Below, one piece after another: positions 49,625 to 61,199 of a DNA stretch of 64,000 nt; the first letter of the stretch is position 1, and every line of letters begins with the position of its first letter. Below the pieces are notes generated by a model. It had not been told where the DNA came from and searched no databases. It worked only from the letters and a program-made list of their open reading frames with translations. The stretch spans positions 23,960 to 87,959 of the forward strand of contig MDYQ01000176.1 in the NCBI GenBank assembly GCA_003024175.1. The letters are read 5' to 3'. Origin of the DNA: Planoprotostelium fungivorum. Taxonomy: Eukaryota; Evosea; Variosea; Cavosteliida; Cavosteliaceae. Position numbers and translations under genes: made by a program.

Positions 49625-51289
49625 ATGAGCGGACCACTTGTGAGGTTGCTCAACAAGAGCTCTATCCACCGACCTCATTCTGTCTTTCACAGAAGGATGT
49701 CCTCCATCGCCCAATCAGCCGAGGATGATTTAGCTCCAAAGACGGTGCATGACCTATGTTCATCGGATCATATCTAATTATCGTCAGGCCAAAATTGGCA
49801 GAGTCTTCTCCGGCATCCAACCCACAGGAGCCGTCCATTTAGGTAATTACTTCGGCGCGATAGATAATTGGGTCAAGCTACAAGAAGAGGTTGGACAAAA
49901 AGACAAGGTGATACATACATTGGAAAGACGTCAACGATCTCACTCCACAACAGCTCTATTTCTCCGCTGTGGATCTGCACACGATGACCGCTCTGAAAGA
50001 GTATCAATTAGAGGAAGCAGGTTCAGGTATGTCGAACACCCACCATCCAATCATCTCAATCGACCAGGTATCAAGAAGAGGACCATCAAAGACGATTCTA
50101 TCGAGCTCACTGCCAATCTCTTGGCTTGCGGTATTGATCCAAAGAAGTGCGTTCTCTTCAGACAGTCACAGGTAAGCTCATCGTCATCGTGCCACCGCAT
50201 TGAACGTGATAAGGTACCCCAGCACAGCGAATTGTACTGGATATTGGGCTGTTTGGCCAGCACAGCCATTTTAGACGGAATGCATCAATTCAGAGACAAA
50301 TCGGCCGGTGGTAACTTCAAATCACAAGGTGTCTCTCGCACATCATCACATCTCGATGACTTGAACCCAGGTCTATACACTTATCCCACTCTCATGGCGG
50401 CCGATATTCTATTATACGGGTGATCCGATAATTTATTTCATTTTATTCCTCGCGAGCTCACTCGAGCCAGGACGACACACGTTCCCGTAGGAGAGGATCA
50501 AAGACAACACATTCGGCTGGCCAGAAGGTTAGCCCTCAACTTCAATCGATATTACATGACCGACCTGATGGTTGTTCCATGGTCCATGGAGAGTGAGTCA
50601 CCATCATCAACATCATCCACATCATCAACATCATCCACATCATCAACATCATCAACATCTCTAAACCATTTTATGTGTTACTTCGCCCAATGCATCATCG
50701 TCATCCACATCTCGCATGATCGATCATCGGCCCGAACAAACTCACCTTCTCTCAGCCAGTCTCGCTCGTGTCATGAGTCTCAGCGATCCCACATCTAAGA
50801 TGTCCAAATCCGCTCCCTCTCCAGAATCGAGGATCGAACTGAGAGACACGAAAGAGATGCTGAGAAAGAAGGTCAGGCGGGCCGTCACAGACTCCACAAT
50901 GGGCGTCACGTTAGACCGTGAGACCCGCCCCGGCGTGTACAATCTCGTTCGCCTCTTGGCTCACACCACGGGAAGGAGCGACGAAGAAGTGGCAGCCGAA
51001 TTGAAGGTGAGGCGTTGTCTCTTTAGAGGGAGAGCTGAAGGAGGTGAAAGGATGCCGGCCACGCGGTATTGAAGTCGGCCGTGGGGGATGCTCTGGAAAT
51101 CAAATTGGCGCCCATAAGAGAGAAGGTGGAGTATTACATGGCGAATACGAAGATCGTGGAAGAGGTGGGGATGGAGGACGATGGAGATGATGATGGATGT
51201 CGTAGATACTGAACGAAGGAGCGAGAGAGGCGGAGAAAGAAGCTCACAAGAGATTGGAGAAGATCAAATCTCGAATTGGATTAAACTGA
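49625..51289 (+). CDS. tryptophanyl-tRNA synthetase, mitochondrial type
   Basis: It charges tRNA-Trp. The first exon is basic and Ser/Arg-rich (NKSSIHRPHSVFHRRMSS), fitting a mitochondrial presequence. The class I signature HLGN is in GIQPTGAVHLGNYFGA (about 49820), and KMSKS is in SDPTSKMSKSAPSPES (about 50790). Other family blocks are AVDLHTM, LLACGIDPKKCVLFRQSQ, LYTYPTLMAADILLYG and VPVGEDQRQHIRLARRLA, with EKVEYYMANTKIVEEIL near the end. The size and bacterial-type GEDQ block fit WARS2 rather than the cytosolic enzyme. One intron (50593-50755) is unusually long because of a microsatellite. Confidence 0.93.
50602..50660 (+). repeat. CATCAT/CAAC microsatellite within an intron
   Basis: Units of ATCATCAAC and ATCATCCAC alternate about six times inside the tryptophanyl-tRNA synthetase intron at 50593-50755. 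The repeat is in non-coding sequence and explains the length of this intron compared with the usual 40-60 bp. Confidence 0.85.
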
Positions 51290-51573
51290 TCAACATGAGA
51301 ACATTCGTCACTACTATATCTTTGCGATTCGAGAATCCTGGTGAATCTGATCGACCACAGAGTCAAATCAGAGAGTGTTCACCTGATTACACGCAAAATT
51401 AGAGGATGATCTGTTTTGAAGATCATGTGGAGTGATCTGGCTCCTCCGTAATCAGCGCGGATTATTTGAAAATAAGACTTTTTATGCCGTCTTTTTTGAG
51501 CTGTAACGCCATCACGCCAGCGTGAAAACATGATACCTCCGCTTGGAATCCATAATCTATCGGTACGATATAC

Positions 51574-53367
51574 ATGGATCTTCTATTGATCAAGGCCTTT
51601 CTCGAACAGCTCGACAACCATTGTAGTCACGAGAATGGACATCCACCAGAGGATGAAATCATCAGCGGAGAGAGTTATTGGTGTCTAATCACAGGACACG
51701 CCAAAACAACAAGATGCGGCGCAAAACACATCAAGAAGTGTGGTGGTAAAACACCACAAGAGGTAGAGGAGGTAGGATTGGACAAGCACTACGTCAACAA
51801 CAACAACGAGCGCCTGAAGAAAGCGGGCATCCGGATCGAGGGCTACAGTCTGAAAGATAATGAGACCAAGCTCTTCCTCTATTTACGTGATGGTGCGGTA
51901 ACAGATGGTCAACAGGAGAAGAAGAGGAAGAAGAGAGAAGAAAGTCCGACTCCATCGAGACCACAGACCTTCCAGACACCTCCGCGTTCACTCCCTTCTC
52001 CCATCCTGGGCTCATCCAGTCACTCTCCACAACGTTCACCGTGGGGAGATGACGGGCTATCATCGAGCTCACCTAGCGAATAGGGTCATCTTAGCCGGTA
52101 GTTGCGTTCCATTCGACACCATCACATTGAATGATTATCTCAAGCCAGAATACGACGAGAAAAATCGAATCACAGAGTTCTCCCTCCTAATGCGTGAGGG
52201 TCCAGCACCTGATGACATCTCACATGATTCAGCCATCAGAGACATCAAGCGATTCGTGTGGTCGAGCGAGGACGGTCTATGGTCTGGCAGCATCCCCGTC
52301 TCACCGCTTGGCAAAATACCCGTCAACGAGCTACCCCCCGGCTCTTACTTTGGAAGGCTCATCACCGGAGACACCACCAAAGAATACATCTGCAAGTTCA
52401 TCATACCCGAAAGATTCCAATCCTGGTCCAACCTGCGTGGTGATCGATCGAAAGAAGTAGATGGGGTAGATGATGCTGCCGAGACCACCCACGAAGATCT
52501 CGATCTGTTTCAAGATCGCTCCTGGCATCTTTCATCACCCAGTCGGTCTCCCGGAATTCAAAACGGAGTCCACAGTGGCTCTGGATACTCTCACTTGATT
52601 ACGAACCAACACGGCTCTCACATGAGGTGCACATCTTTCCATCGAGATGTCTTCTCACCGATGCGTAGGCGACAGAATCAGGGCCAGAAGATGATCACTC
52701 ATGCGAGATCAGACAAGGAGACCGATGATGATAGCGACGACGATGCTGAGGTCAGACGCCCTTTTTCATCTATAGAGCGCGAAATGGTAGCGTATCGCGC
52801 GATGCGATCTGCTCATGCGCAGAACTACCAGCCGCGCGACACTTCGATCCTCCAAAAGAAACCTTCACACGCGATACAATATCCTACGCAGCCAATGGCC
52901 CACAGACCCTTTGGAATGATAGAAGACGACGTGTCCATCACCTCTCTTCGTTCGAAGAGGTCGAACGAATCGAAAGACAGCAAGTGAGTGCCATCCCTCT
53001 TGTGTCGCTGAATGTCCGCAGCGAGAAGGCCGCCGCCGGCTCTGACGATGAAGACGCGGAAGAGAGGATGAAGGAGGTGGAAGATCATCCAGGAAAGAGC
53101 AAGTTGATCAGGGATTGCATCATCGAACTCGTCGCAGCAAAGCAACGGTTCGGCGTTGACACTGACATGGTGAAGGAGAAATATCGCACGAACTGATGTA
53201 CGACAGCTCTTTCAACACGCGCAACGTCGTTATCCCTGGGCGGAAAAGAAATACGTGAAGATGGTGTTGCAGACTCGATTGAAGAAGAAGGTGGAGATTG
53301 TGGTGATGGTCATCACTGATCGATCCAGGTGTACAAAGATGAAGATTATTGGTTTATCACCCTCTAA
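51574..53367 (+). CDS. hypothetical protein with charged linker, function unknown
   Basis: The N-terminus (MDLLLIKAFLEQLDNHCSHE ... YWCLITGHAKTTRCGAKHIK) is globular, with Cys/His residues, and is followed by a basic Ser/Pro-rich stretch (KKRKKREESPTPSRPQ) that looks like a nuclear signal. A 42-bp intron near 52039-52080 leads to a second globular part (VILAGSCVPFDTITLNDYLK, SYFGRLITGDTTKEYICKFI), a long disordered acidic/basic linker with DDDSDDDAE, and a final helical module (LIRDCIIELVAAKQRFGVDT, LFQHAQRRYPWAEKKYVKMV, KDEDYWFITL). The last part could be a small winged-helix-like fold. Introns near 52986-53028 and 53168-53204 are inferred. The family is not recognised. Confidence 0.6.
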
Positions 53368-54274
53368 TACGCTGACGGATCACGAAATGAGCTGTTCGAG
53401 GCAGAATACATGAGGGAACGTATACCACATTATCAGTCTCATATCTATTGGTGATAACACAAGTGTTGTCGTTAAGCTCCTGTAGAAGATTGCATATGTT
53501 ATTTTATGTGTGTCTTCTATGAATTGGAACTTCGAACAAGTTGAAAGGCTCGTGGACCATGCTGGAGGACTTGACAGACAGGCTCGTACATACCCTAAAT
53601 TAAATCCATATTCTTTCATCTTCTTTTGATTATTTGGCGGCCGGACAGAAGTCATCTTCTCCGCCGAGAAGACAACCTCCGTCCAGCCTAATATTAGATG
53701 TCACCATTAAAAACCGAAGTAACACCTCGCCCTTGCATCTACACAAGAGGTGAAGATGACTGCGTGCAGGTGTGAATGAATGGTGCACGATCCTCATCCT
53801 CTTGGTTATTTCACTGAAATGACTTCAGCGAAGAGCATCACGAAATGAATTCCCGAATCAGAAATTGCGTTGTAGATGGGAATCACAAATCCATAGTTCG
53901 CCGTCTCAGCTTCCACAGCGGAAGACGAAGAGGTTGGGCATCTTCTGAAGCATCTCCATCACGTGTTTCAGCCTTCCAGCCTATTTCCAGTGACCAGATC
54001 TTGCTGTGAAACGCGTCTCTTGAGTCAAAATCGAAGATCTTTACGAAATCCACACACAACGTTATCATCCCTGTGCAAATCAGAAATCCACACGTGAAGA
54101 TGTGATAGACTCTATCGAAGCCTCTAGGGTACAATTACCGAAGTCTTCACATCAGGACGTTGCATTTCGAAGATGAAGTTTGGTTATCACAGACAACAGA
54201 AGTCATTATACAGAGTCTGTGTAATCAATCAAACACTGGAACAAAGAGTCATCGTAACACATGGTTTATCGAGT
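53368..54274. other. about 900 bp without a supported gene
   Basis: A minus-strand open frame at 53883-54134 (GFDRVYHIFTCGFLICTGMI) is hydrophobic and another frame there reads MLQKMPNLFVFRCG, similar in flavour to the LRR-like protein at 5096-5732. No start codon, splice pattern or domain supports a gene. It may be a gene remnant. Confidence 0.35.
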
Positions 54275-56062
54275 CTACAGCTTGCCGAGGTAAGCGTTCA
54301 ACTGCTCAAACTTGGGTGATCCGAGTCCAGTCAGAGGATCCCATCCAGTCGTGGCGGTGAAACCCTCGTCACAGCAGACCTGCGATCCCTCCTGTCCGGC
54401 AGCACAGTTGTTTCTTCCGGAAGTGATGTCAGTCCACAGCGAGGCGGGGGCCTTGTAGAGGGCGGGGTTGACAAACCCAAGGGTCGTCTTTCCGTTGAGA
54501 AGTCTCTGGTCGTTGACGAGAGTCAAGATGGCGGCGAAAACGGGGGCAGAAGCGGAAGTTCCGGAGACGACGGTCTGCGATCCACCATCGATGATGACAT
54601 AGTTGTGACCGAGGGCGGCGACGTCGGGGTAGGCACGACCGTTGACGGCAAAGTGGGATTGGTCTGGGAGGTTGGGAGCGTTGGCGAGGTAGTTCTGAAC
54701 GGCCTTGTCTTGGTAAGAGGGGCGGTTGAAGGTCACGGAGAAACCTCCTCCGGTGGTGATGAGACCTCCGGCGTCGGATGTGCAGGCGATTTCGGGGTTA
54801 CCGGCCTCAGGGCCCATGGTGGCTCCAACGGCGAGGACGTAAGGAGAAGTGGCGGGGAAAGAGGGAACGAAGCCACACTGGCTGGGGTCCTGTCTGGCGG
54901 GGAAGTTGGCAACTCCATCATCTGCATGCGATCAGATGGAGTCCATGTGGGATGACGATCGTGATGGGTTCACCTCCGGAAGCGACGACGATGGTGACTC
55001 CACGGAGTCCAAGCTTGCAGACCTCAGTGTTGAATCTCTGCATGTCTGTCTTGGGGTCCTCGGGTGCGAGAGATCCGTAAGAAACAGAGTGGACGTGGGC
55101 GGTGTCGGTGGCCTGAGACAGCTCGATGATCCAATCGTAGAAGGGATCTTGAGAGCCCTGATCGATCACACGGTAGTGGGTCTCGGTGGACTGAGCGACG
55201 GCGAGCATGTACTGCACGTCGAGGTTGGCCTCTCCACAAGCATCTGGGTTGTCTGAGCACTGTAGAGAGTCAGATGAGGAGAAGATGAGATGTGATACGT
55301 ACAGAGCTACCGTCGTTGTTACCGGTGACCTTGGAGATGGGGATGTTGGGGAGCTGGTACTGCTGCTGGAAGGCAGACAGATCGTCTGGGGAGAAGTTCT
55401 GTCCGAGAGCCTCGAAGAGAGATTGGGTGGCGGAGGTGACGGTGTTGTTGGTGATACCGTACTGGGTGTTGATGACCGAGGGGGTGGTGTTTCCATCGGC
55501 ATCGACGAGGGCAGACTTGGAGCGAGTGAAAGAGTGGGGGATGACTCTGGGGAGATCGACGTTGAGGACAAACTCGACGTCGTTGGCGATCTGAGAAAAT
55601 GTGAGACGTTGTGATCCAGAATGATTGGATACACACCTCGATGGGGACGGTGTGGGCGTCGGTCTTGTAGAAGATCTTGTTGGCAATGTTGAAGTGTCTG
55701 TAGGCGTGGAACTTGGCGCTCAGGAGGGTCTCGAGGTTGGAGATAGAGGAGGTGACCTTGATGTAATCTCCAATGGTCTCGAACTGGTGTCCTTGAGTGG
55801 CCAACCAGGACTCTACACGTCTGACGGCCTCTCTGTTCAAGAAGATGGCGTTGACCTGAGAGAGAGACTTGTGTTGTCCGTAATGGCGAGAGCTGGGCTC
55901 AGAAGTCTTGCGAATCAGAGAATCACAGGTAGCAGCTGCATTGTTGATCTGTCTAACAGCGAAGGTGACAGTGTGGGTGGACTGTGGCTGAGCACGTCCA
56001 GTGTTATGCCAGAAGGCAACCGTTGTGGCCAGAAGGGCAAGGAGTACGAGCGTGGTTCTCAT
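54275..56062 (-). CDS. tripeptidyl-peptidase I-like serine-carboxyl protease (sedolisin, S53)
   Basis: The signal peptide MRTTLVLLALLATTVAFWHN is followed by an S53 prodomain (ETIGDYIKVTSSISNLETLL, FHAYRHF). The mature enzyme has the catalytic Glu and Asp in CGEANLDVQY (about 55200) and the nucleophile Ser in VVSGTSASAPVFAAI (about 54560). The calcium-site end is TTGWDPLTGLGSPKF. Such enzymes remove tripeptides from protein N-termini in acidic lysosomes/phagosomes, which fits a phagotroph. Only three short introns are present, fewer than neighbouring genes. A 9-bp inverted repeat lies about 55-70 bp before the start codon. Confidence 0.93.
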
Positions 56063-56657
56063 GATCGTGCTTTCTTATAATGATATCCAACGAAGAGGAA
56101 TTGAACACTTGTAATTTGCGGTAGTTACCGCAAACAAGCACGCTAGGGTAATCGGAATGTAACGTCATCAGCCACTTCTTGTCGACTTCTAAAACACATT
56201 TTTATCCTGAGCCACGTGACTCCTTTCTGAACTTATGTCACCGTTCAGGGCTCTTCGGGGGTACCATCAACGTCATCTTGAAGGCAACACGAGTAGTTGC
56301 GTGTGCGTGATTCATTCTTTAGAGGTAGGGATGGCACTGACCTGAGTGGTTGCCTTTGGCTCGTTTGAAACAGATTGGATTGCAGAAGGCAACACGATCA
56401 CAATCTCTAGCGGTAGGAGGGATTTCGCTGGTTGCAGGCTACACATTCGGCTGGTGGTATCGCTCTCTCGTTTCCATCCTTGTCCACCTGTATGGATGAA
56501 ATCAGAATGGTGGATTCGTTCGTATGGATCACTAACCGAACCATTGGCCCATCTCCGTCATTCCCATCAATATAGCAATCTCATTCCGTACACCCGAGAG
56601 GGGCACTGTTCGATACACCTGTGTCTGTGATCGTTTCGGACGTGATACGATGGACCA
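56063..56657. other. intergenic, upstream of TPP1-like gene
   Basis: No gene was recognised apart from the promoter-like palindrome listed separately. A 94-codon plus-strand frame at 56346-56630 has no recognisable features. Confidence 0.4.
56115..56134. promoter_or_regulatory. operator-like 9-bp inverted repeat before TPP1-like gene
   Basis: TTTGCGGTA (56115-56123) and TACCGCAAA (56126-56134) are perfect inverted arms separated by two bases, 53-72 bp upstream of the start codon at 56062. The compact symmetry fits a dimeric regulator site. The factor is unknown. Confidence 0.45.
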
Positions 56658-56939
56658 TCAGAAGCGCACCTTTCCGTTGACCACTCGGTCCATCTTGAAA
56701 GCTCCTCCCTTTGTCTTCATCTTGGGTGCTCGCTTGCTGGTGCCCTCATTGTGATTGATGTCTCGGGTCGTGGGCCTGAGTACACCCTCCATTCGATCCC
56801 ACTTGTCGTTGAGAGTCTGTTCGTGCTCGCGTGTATCATTCTCCTCGATCACTTCTCTTCCAGGCCTCACGAATTCCACGAAAAGCGTCTCATTCGATTG
56901 ATCCCATTTTCGCGCCAGAATTCCTGGTTCGTCCATCAT
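56658..56939 (-). CDS. small basic protein of unknown function
   Basis: This 93-codon, intronless frame starts MMDEPGILARKWDQSNETLF and ends KTKGGAFKMDRVVNGKVRF, with a charged middle (REHEQTLNDKWDRMEGVLRP). It lies head to head with POLD2, the start codons only 16 bp apart, which suggests a shared promoter. The composition (balanced charges, aromatic residues in a periodic pattern) looks like real coding sequence, but no family was recognised. Confidence 0.5.
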   Translation of the reverse strand: MMDEPGILARKWDQSNETLFVEFVRPGREVIEENDTREHEQTLNDKWDRMEGVLRPTTRDINHNEGTSKRAPKMKTKGGAFKMDRVVNGKVRF

Positions 56940-56955
56940 CGCATGTTAGTTCAAA

Positions 56956-58850
56956 ATGGGAAAGAGAGCTGCCAGTGACAATAAGGGGGGACTGTTAGCC
57001 CTACCGACAGTAGCTGAATTAGAGGATACATTGACTGTAAAGAAGCATCAGCGACACGCAGCGGAGGCAGAGGTTTCCAAACAGTTCGTCATAGAGAAGA
57101 GAACGTTCGACAATCAATATGCTGAGATCTACTCACACCGATTGAAGGTATGAACACTCATGTTGTAGGTCAGCTCTAATATGGACAGATACTCCGTCCT
57201 GTCGTAGCCCAAGCCGCTGAACGTAAATGGGGTGAGTCTCAAAACAATATCGATATTCTGTAACCATCCAATCAGGTAAAGATAAGATTCCAGTTTGCGA
57301 GAAGCTACTTCAAATCAAAGATCAACAAGAATGTGTCGTGATCGGTACCCTCTACAAACACATGCCGCTCATTCGACGAGTGCTCGATGATTTCAAAGAG
57401 GTGATGGAGTGACGTCTGCGATGATTGACTCGACATGATAGAAATCGATTCCAGTTCCACCACCACAGAATTACACCTCAGACAAAGACTCTTTGGTTTT
57501 AGAGGATGAATCGGGTCGCACGACACTCGTCGGTGGCGATCATCTCGGGATCTCTTCTCTCGTCACAGGTATTGTCGTTGCTGTTCGAGGTACCTCTACG
57601 ACAGGTGGCGAGGTGTGTTCCATCATCATCATGGAATCACCTCATCCACGCTCTTCATCATCCGACTCCATCGTTCATCTTCTTCAATGTCTCACCTCGT
57701 CATCTCATCAACGAATCACCTCCCGTCATCCGACTGATCGAGTCGACCAGTTTGAAGCGAAAGAGATCCTCTTCCCCGGCGTGGCCGATGTTCCAGAGCC
57801 TCCCTCTTCGAAAGGAGAAGACAAGTACGTCGCCATTCTATCAGGCGCCAACGTCGGTGGTATAGACAACGACACCCTCTCCCTACAGGTTCGTCTACAA
57901 CTCATCATCGTGACGTCTCACCCTCTTCAGCTTGCCATCGATTTTCTCTCCGGACAATTAGGCACGGAGGAACAGCAGAGGATGATGTCCAATCTACAAC
58001 GCGTCATCGTGGCGGGAAATTCCCTCTCAAAGCTAGAAGATTCCACCGAATTCGCAGCCATCCAGACGAACGGGGTGGGTCCATCGTTTGATTCTTTTTC
58101 TCATCACGATGGACTCACGGGCGTTGTAGAAGGTCAGCTTGAGGCAGCAGAGACACATCGTCACACCTCTCAGAGAATTAGACGGTCTCTTCACTCAACT
58201 CTCATCTTCCGTAGAGGTGAGAGATACATCCAGAGTGAAACGTGAGACGTAACAGGTGGACGTCATGCCTGGCAGTGGTGACCCATCCAACTACACTTAC
58301 CCGCAACAAGCTCTCAACGGCTGTCTCTTACCCATGTCTACGAGCAACAAGTCTCTTAACTTATCCACGAATCCTTACTCTTGTGTGATCAACGGAGTTC
58401 ACTTTCTGGGCACATCAGGCCAGAACGTAGAGAACATACAGAGGTAAGGAAAGAGAGAGGAGAAGATCTGACGATAGAACAGATACGTCGCGGGGGATGA
58501 TGCCATGGACATTGCAAAGAACACGCTGATGTGGAGACACTTGGCTCCCACTGCACCCGACCAACTGGCCTGTTATCCTTTTCACTCGAACGATCCGTTC
58601 GTGATGACGTCATCACCAAACGTTTACTTCATCGGTAACGCCGACAAGTTTGAAACGACGACGGTGGAAGGTGAGAGAAGGTGCAGAGATGAAAGCAGAT
58701 GTCTGAGTCGAGACAGATGGAAGAGGAGGAAAAGTGACGGTGGTGATGGTGCCCAGCTTCACGAAGGAGAAGAAGATTGTCTTAGTCAACTGCAATACTA
58801 TGGAGGTCACCACCATGTCCTTCCAATCTTCGTATAAAGGATTGAATTGA
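56956..58850 (+). CDS. pold2: DNA polymerase delta small subunit (POLD2)
   Basis: This is the regulatory B-subunit of replicative polymerase delta. Family blocks run in order: [35 protein letters not shown], then [35 protein letters not shown] (OB fold), then the inactivated phosphoesterase domain with [48 protein letters not shown] and [20 protein letters not shown]. The metal-binding residues of active phosphoesterases are not conserved, as usual for B subunits. At least eight short introns are present, and the last exon ends SYKGLN at 58850. It would work with MCM7 in replication, although the two genes are 45 kb apart here. Confidence 0.92.
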
Positions 58851-59241
58851 TTTATTTCGTTTTAATCTTTGTAATAATTCAAGACCCATTTTCCACGAGT
58901 TCTCGTGGCAGGAAGCGTAACACCTTTCCACACAAAAAGATGAAAGTACAGAGCTGGGACCACGTGACTTGAAAGAGGTGCGAAGATATAGAAGATACAG
59001 CGATGCCTCTCCTCTTCCTGTGCGTTCATGAGGCCACACAGCCTCTTAGTAGAAGTGTTGGGCAAGTGTCAAAAGATACCGAGGCATCACGAACAAAAGC
59101 TTGCGAAACTTCGCGCAATCTGCCAATCCGTGTGCTTCGAAAACTTGAGCTCAGCATCAAACAGAACACAACACAATCACCACACGAACGCACGAATAGT
59201 GAGGCTTATCGATGGGACGTATCGCTGATCTCGTATAGAAC
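58851..59241. other. intergenic between POLD2 and the repeat-protein gene
   Basis: No gene is supported. Short frames on either strand lack recognisable features. The stretch probably holds the POLD2 3' UTR and the promoter/5' UTR of the next gene, which ends in an A/C-rich leader. Confidence 0.4.
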
Positions 59242-61028
59242 ATGGACTACCTCAGAAGCGGACTCAACACTGCCACAGAATACCTCGGTCTCACCAAGGA
59301 GGACAACGGACAACCTCTCGCGACTGCCGCACCTTCTGAAGCCGTCCCAGCATCTCAATTGGAGACCAGAAAGGATCTCAATGACGAGATCTTGAGAAAG
59401 GGACCCAACGTCCTCAACTCGAACCAACCTGACCTCTCAGCCAAGAGCGACCTCCACAGAGAGCTTCTCGACAGCGACAGAGATGGTCTTCTGCAACACC
59501 ATTCCTCCCTGCCCGATAGCTCTGCTAAGGACCCCCTCCACAGAGAGCTTCTCAACAGCAACAAGGACGATCTGCTGCACCACCAGTCCTCCCTGCCCGA
59601 CAGCTCTGCCAAGAATGCCCTTCACAACGAGCTCCTCCACGCCGACAAAGATCAGCTGCTGAACCACAACAATGACTACAACTCCGAGTTGAGAACGAGA
59701 GAGGCAGAGTACCAGCCCGTAGCCCTCGAGTCTAAGCCCGAGATGGACTTTGACAAGGTCCAACGTAACCCCCTCGACAGAAACATGGACGGAAAGGTCG
59801 ACTCTCGTGACTTCCAGGAGACTTCATCTCGCGGTGCACTCCAAGGACAGAGACTCTCTCGCGGTTATGAGACTGCCAACTTGGTCAGAGCCGAGCCAAC
59901 CAGACTCGAGACCATTCAGAAGGACGTTGTCGTCCATGAGAGGATCCACCCCATGCAGAAGGAGGAGATCCAGGTGAGATGATTGTCGATGTTTTAGACA
60001 AGTCACTCATGATTCACAGCCCATCATCTACCGAGAGAGAGAACAATTGGACGTCAAGCAAGTCACTCAGATGATGCACGAAACTCAGATCCAGCCCACC
60101 ATCGTCCAACACATGGAACTCCCCGCCGAGAGAAGAGAGGCCATCATCGAGAGAAGGTCAGAATTCCATCACCGACTCATCCATCGCTCACCTCTTTACA
60201 GCGCTCCCATCGCCGAGAACTACGTCGAGTCATCTCGAGTCATTGACGCCACCGCCCGCACCCAGGTAGTGCATGCCCCCATCGTGGAAGAAGTCATCAA
60301 GAAGACGATCGTCCAAGAGGTCCAACCCGTCCTCGAGAGAGACGTGAGAGATCTCATGCACACGTGATGTGATGGACTCATGTCTTTAGGTCATCGTCCC
60401 CTCCGTCGTTCAAACGACCGTCCCCATCTACGAGAAGATCATCGAGGCACCTCATGTCTATCGCGAGGAGGTCATCGGCAACCGCAGAACCAGCCAGACC
60501 TACAGCCAAGAGTACCTACAGGGACAGAGAATGTCTCAAGGCTACGACGCTTCTCTCCTCCAAAACATCTCCCAGGGTTACACTCAAGAGACCCTGCAGG
60601 GTCGCAGATTGTCGCAGAACTTCGAGCCCACCCTGGGCCAGAAGCAGATCTACAACGAGCCACTCCCCCTCCCCCTCGGTCTCTTGCCCACCGACCAGAA
60701 GCAGTACCCCGTTCAGATGCAAGGCATGAACACACAAGCGAGAAGCTCTCAGATCTACAACCAGCCACAGCAGGTCCTCGCCACCGGACAAGTCCTTCCG
60801 TCCGTTCAGTCATCGAGACCCGCATGGAGTCACCTGCCCGAGGGCTACGTAGAGCAGAGACCTGTCTTCATGGGAAGCTCTTCTCAGTATGCCTCTCACG
60901 CCAACACGAACGGACTCCCCTCCATTCAGAACGCCATGTATAACCCTTACGTCGCCAACAAGAGTCTCGCCATGAACAACGTCCAGTTGAACCAGGCTCA
61001 GGCTCCTCAGACTCTGAACAGACAATAA
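59242..61028 (+). CDS. polar tandem-repeat protein with a lone EF-hand-like loop
   Basis: The start MDYLRSGLNTATEYLGLTKE precedes three 28-residue repeats (pattern DSSAKxxLHxELLxxxKDxL). A calcium-loop-like DRNMDGKVDSRD follows. The middle (VVHERIHPMQKEEIQ, PIIYREREQLDVKQV, VLERD then VIVPSVVQTTVPIYEKI) resembles the helical-rod region of abundant stress/cortical proteins of fungi. The C-terminus is Gln/Asn/Tyr-rich (SQEYLQGQRMSQGYDASLLQ). There is no signal peptide or TM segment. Codon use is highly uniform with C-ending codons, suggesting strong expression. The function is not known. Confidence 0.7.
59431..59673 (+). repeat. three 84-bp coding tandem repeats
   Basis: The units start at 59431, 59515 and 59599. 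Each encodes 28 residues (the last shortened), reading D-L/S-S-A-K, LHRELL, then HHxSSLP. The copies remain similar at DNA level. A more degenerate unit may precede them. Confidence 0.85.
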
Positions 61029-61199
61029 ATAGATACGAAACGAATGGAAGATTAGCAATTGAACTGTTCACTATGTTAAATTTAACTGTTCGCTATGTTT
61101 CACTGTGTTCACTTGTTAAATTTAACGAAGTAAGATGGAAGAGATAAGAATCACAAAATCATTCATGAGAGAGGCGTGTTTTAATACAAGTGAGAAGAT

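Noticed and set aside
53883-54134. Minus-strand hydrophobic frame as a membrane-protein gene
   Set aside because: No ATG in frame and no supporting exons; kept only as a possible remnant.
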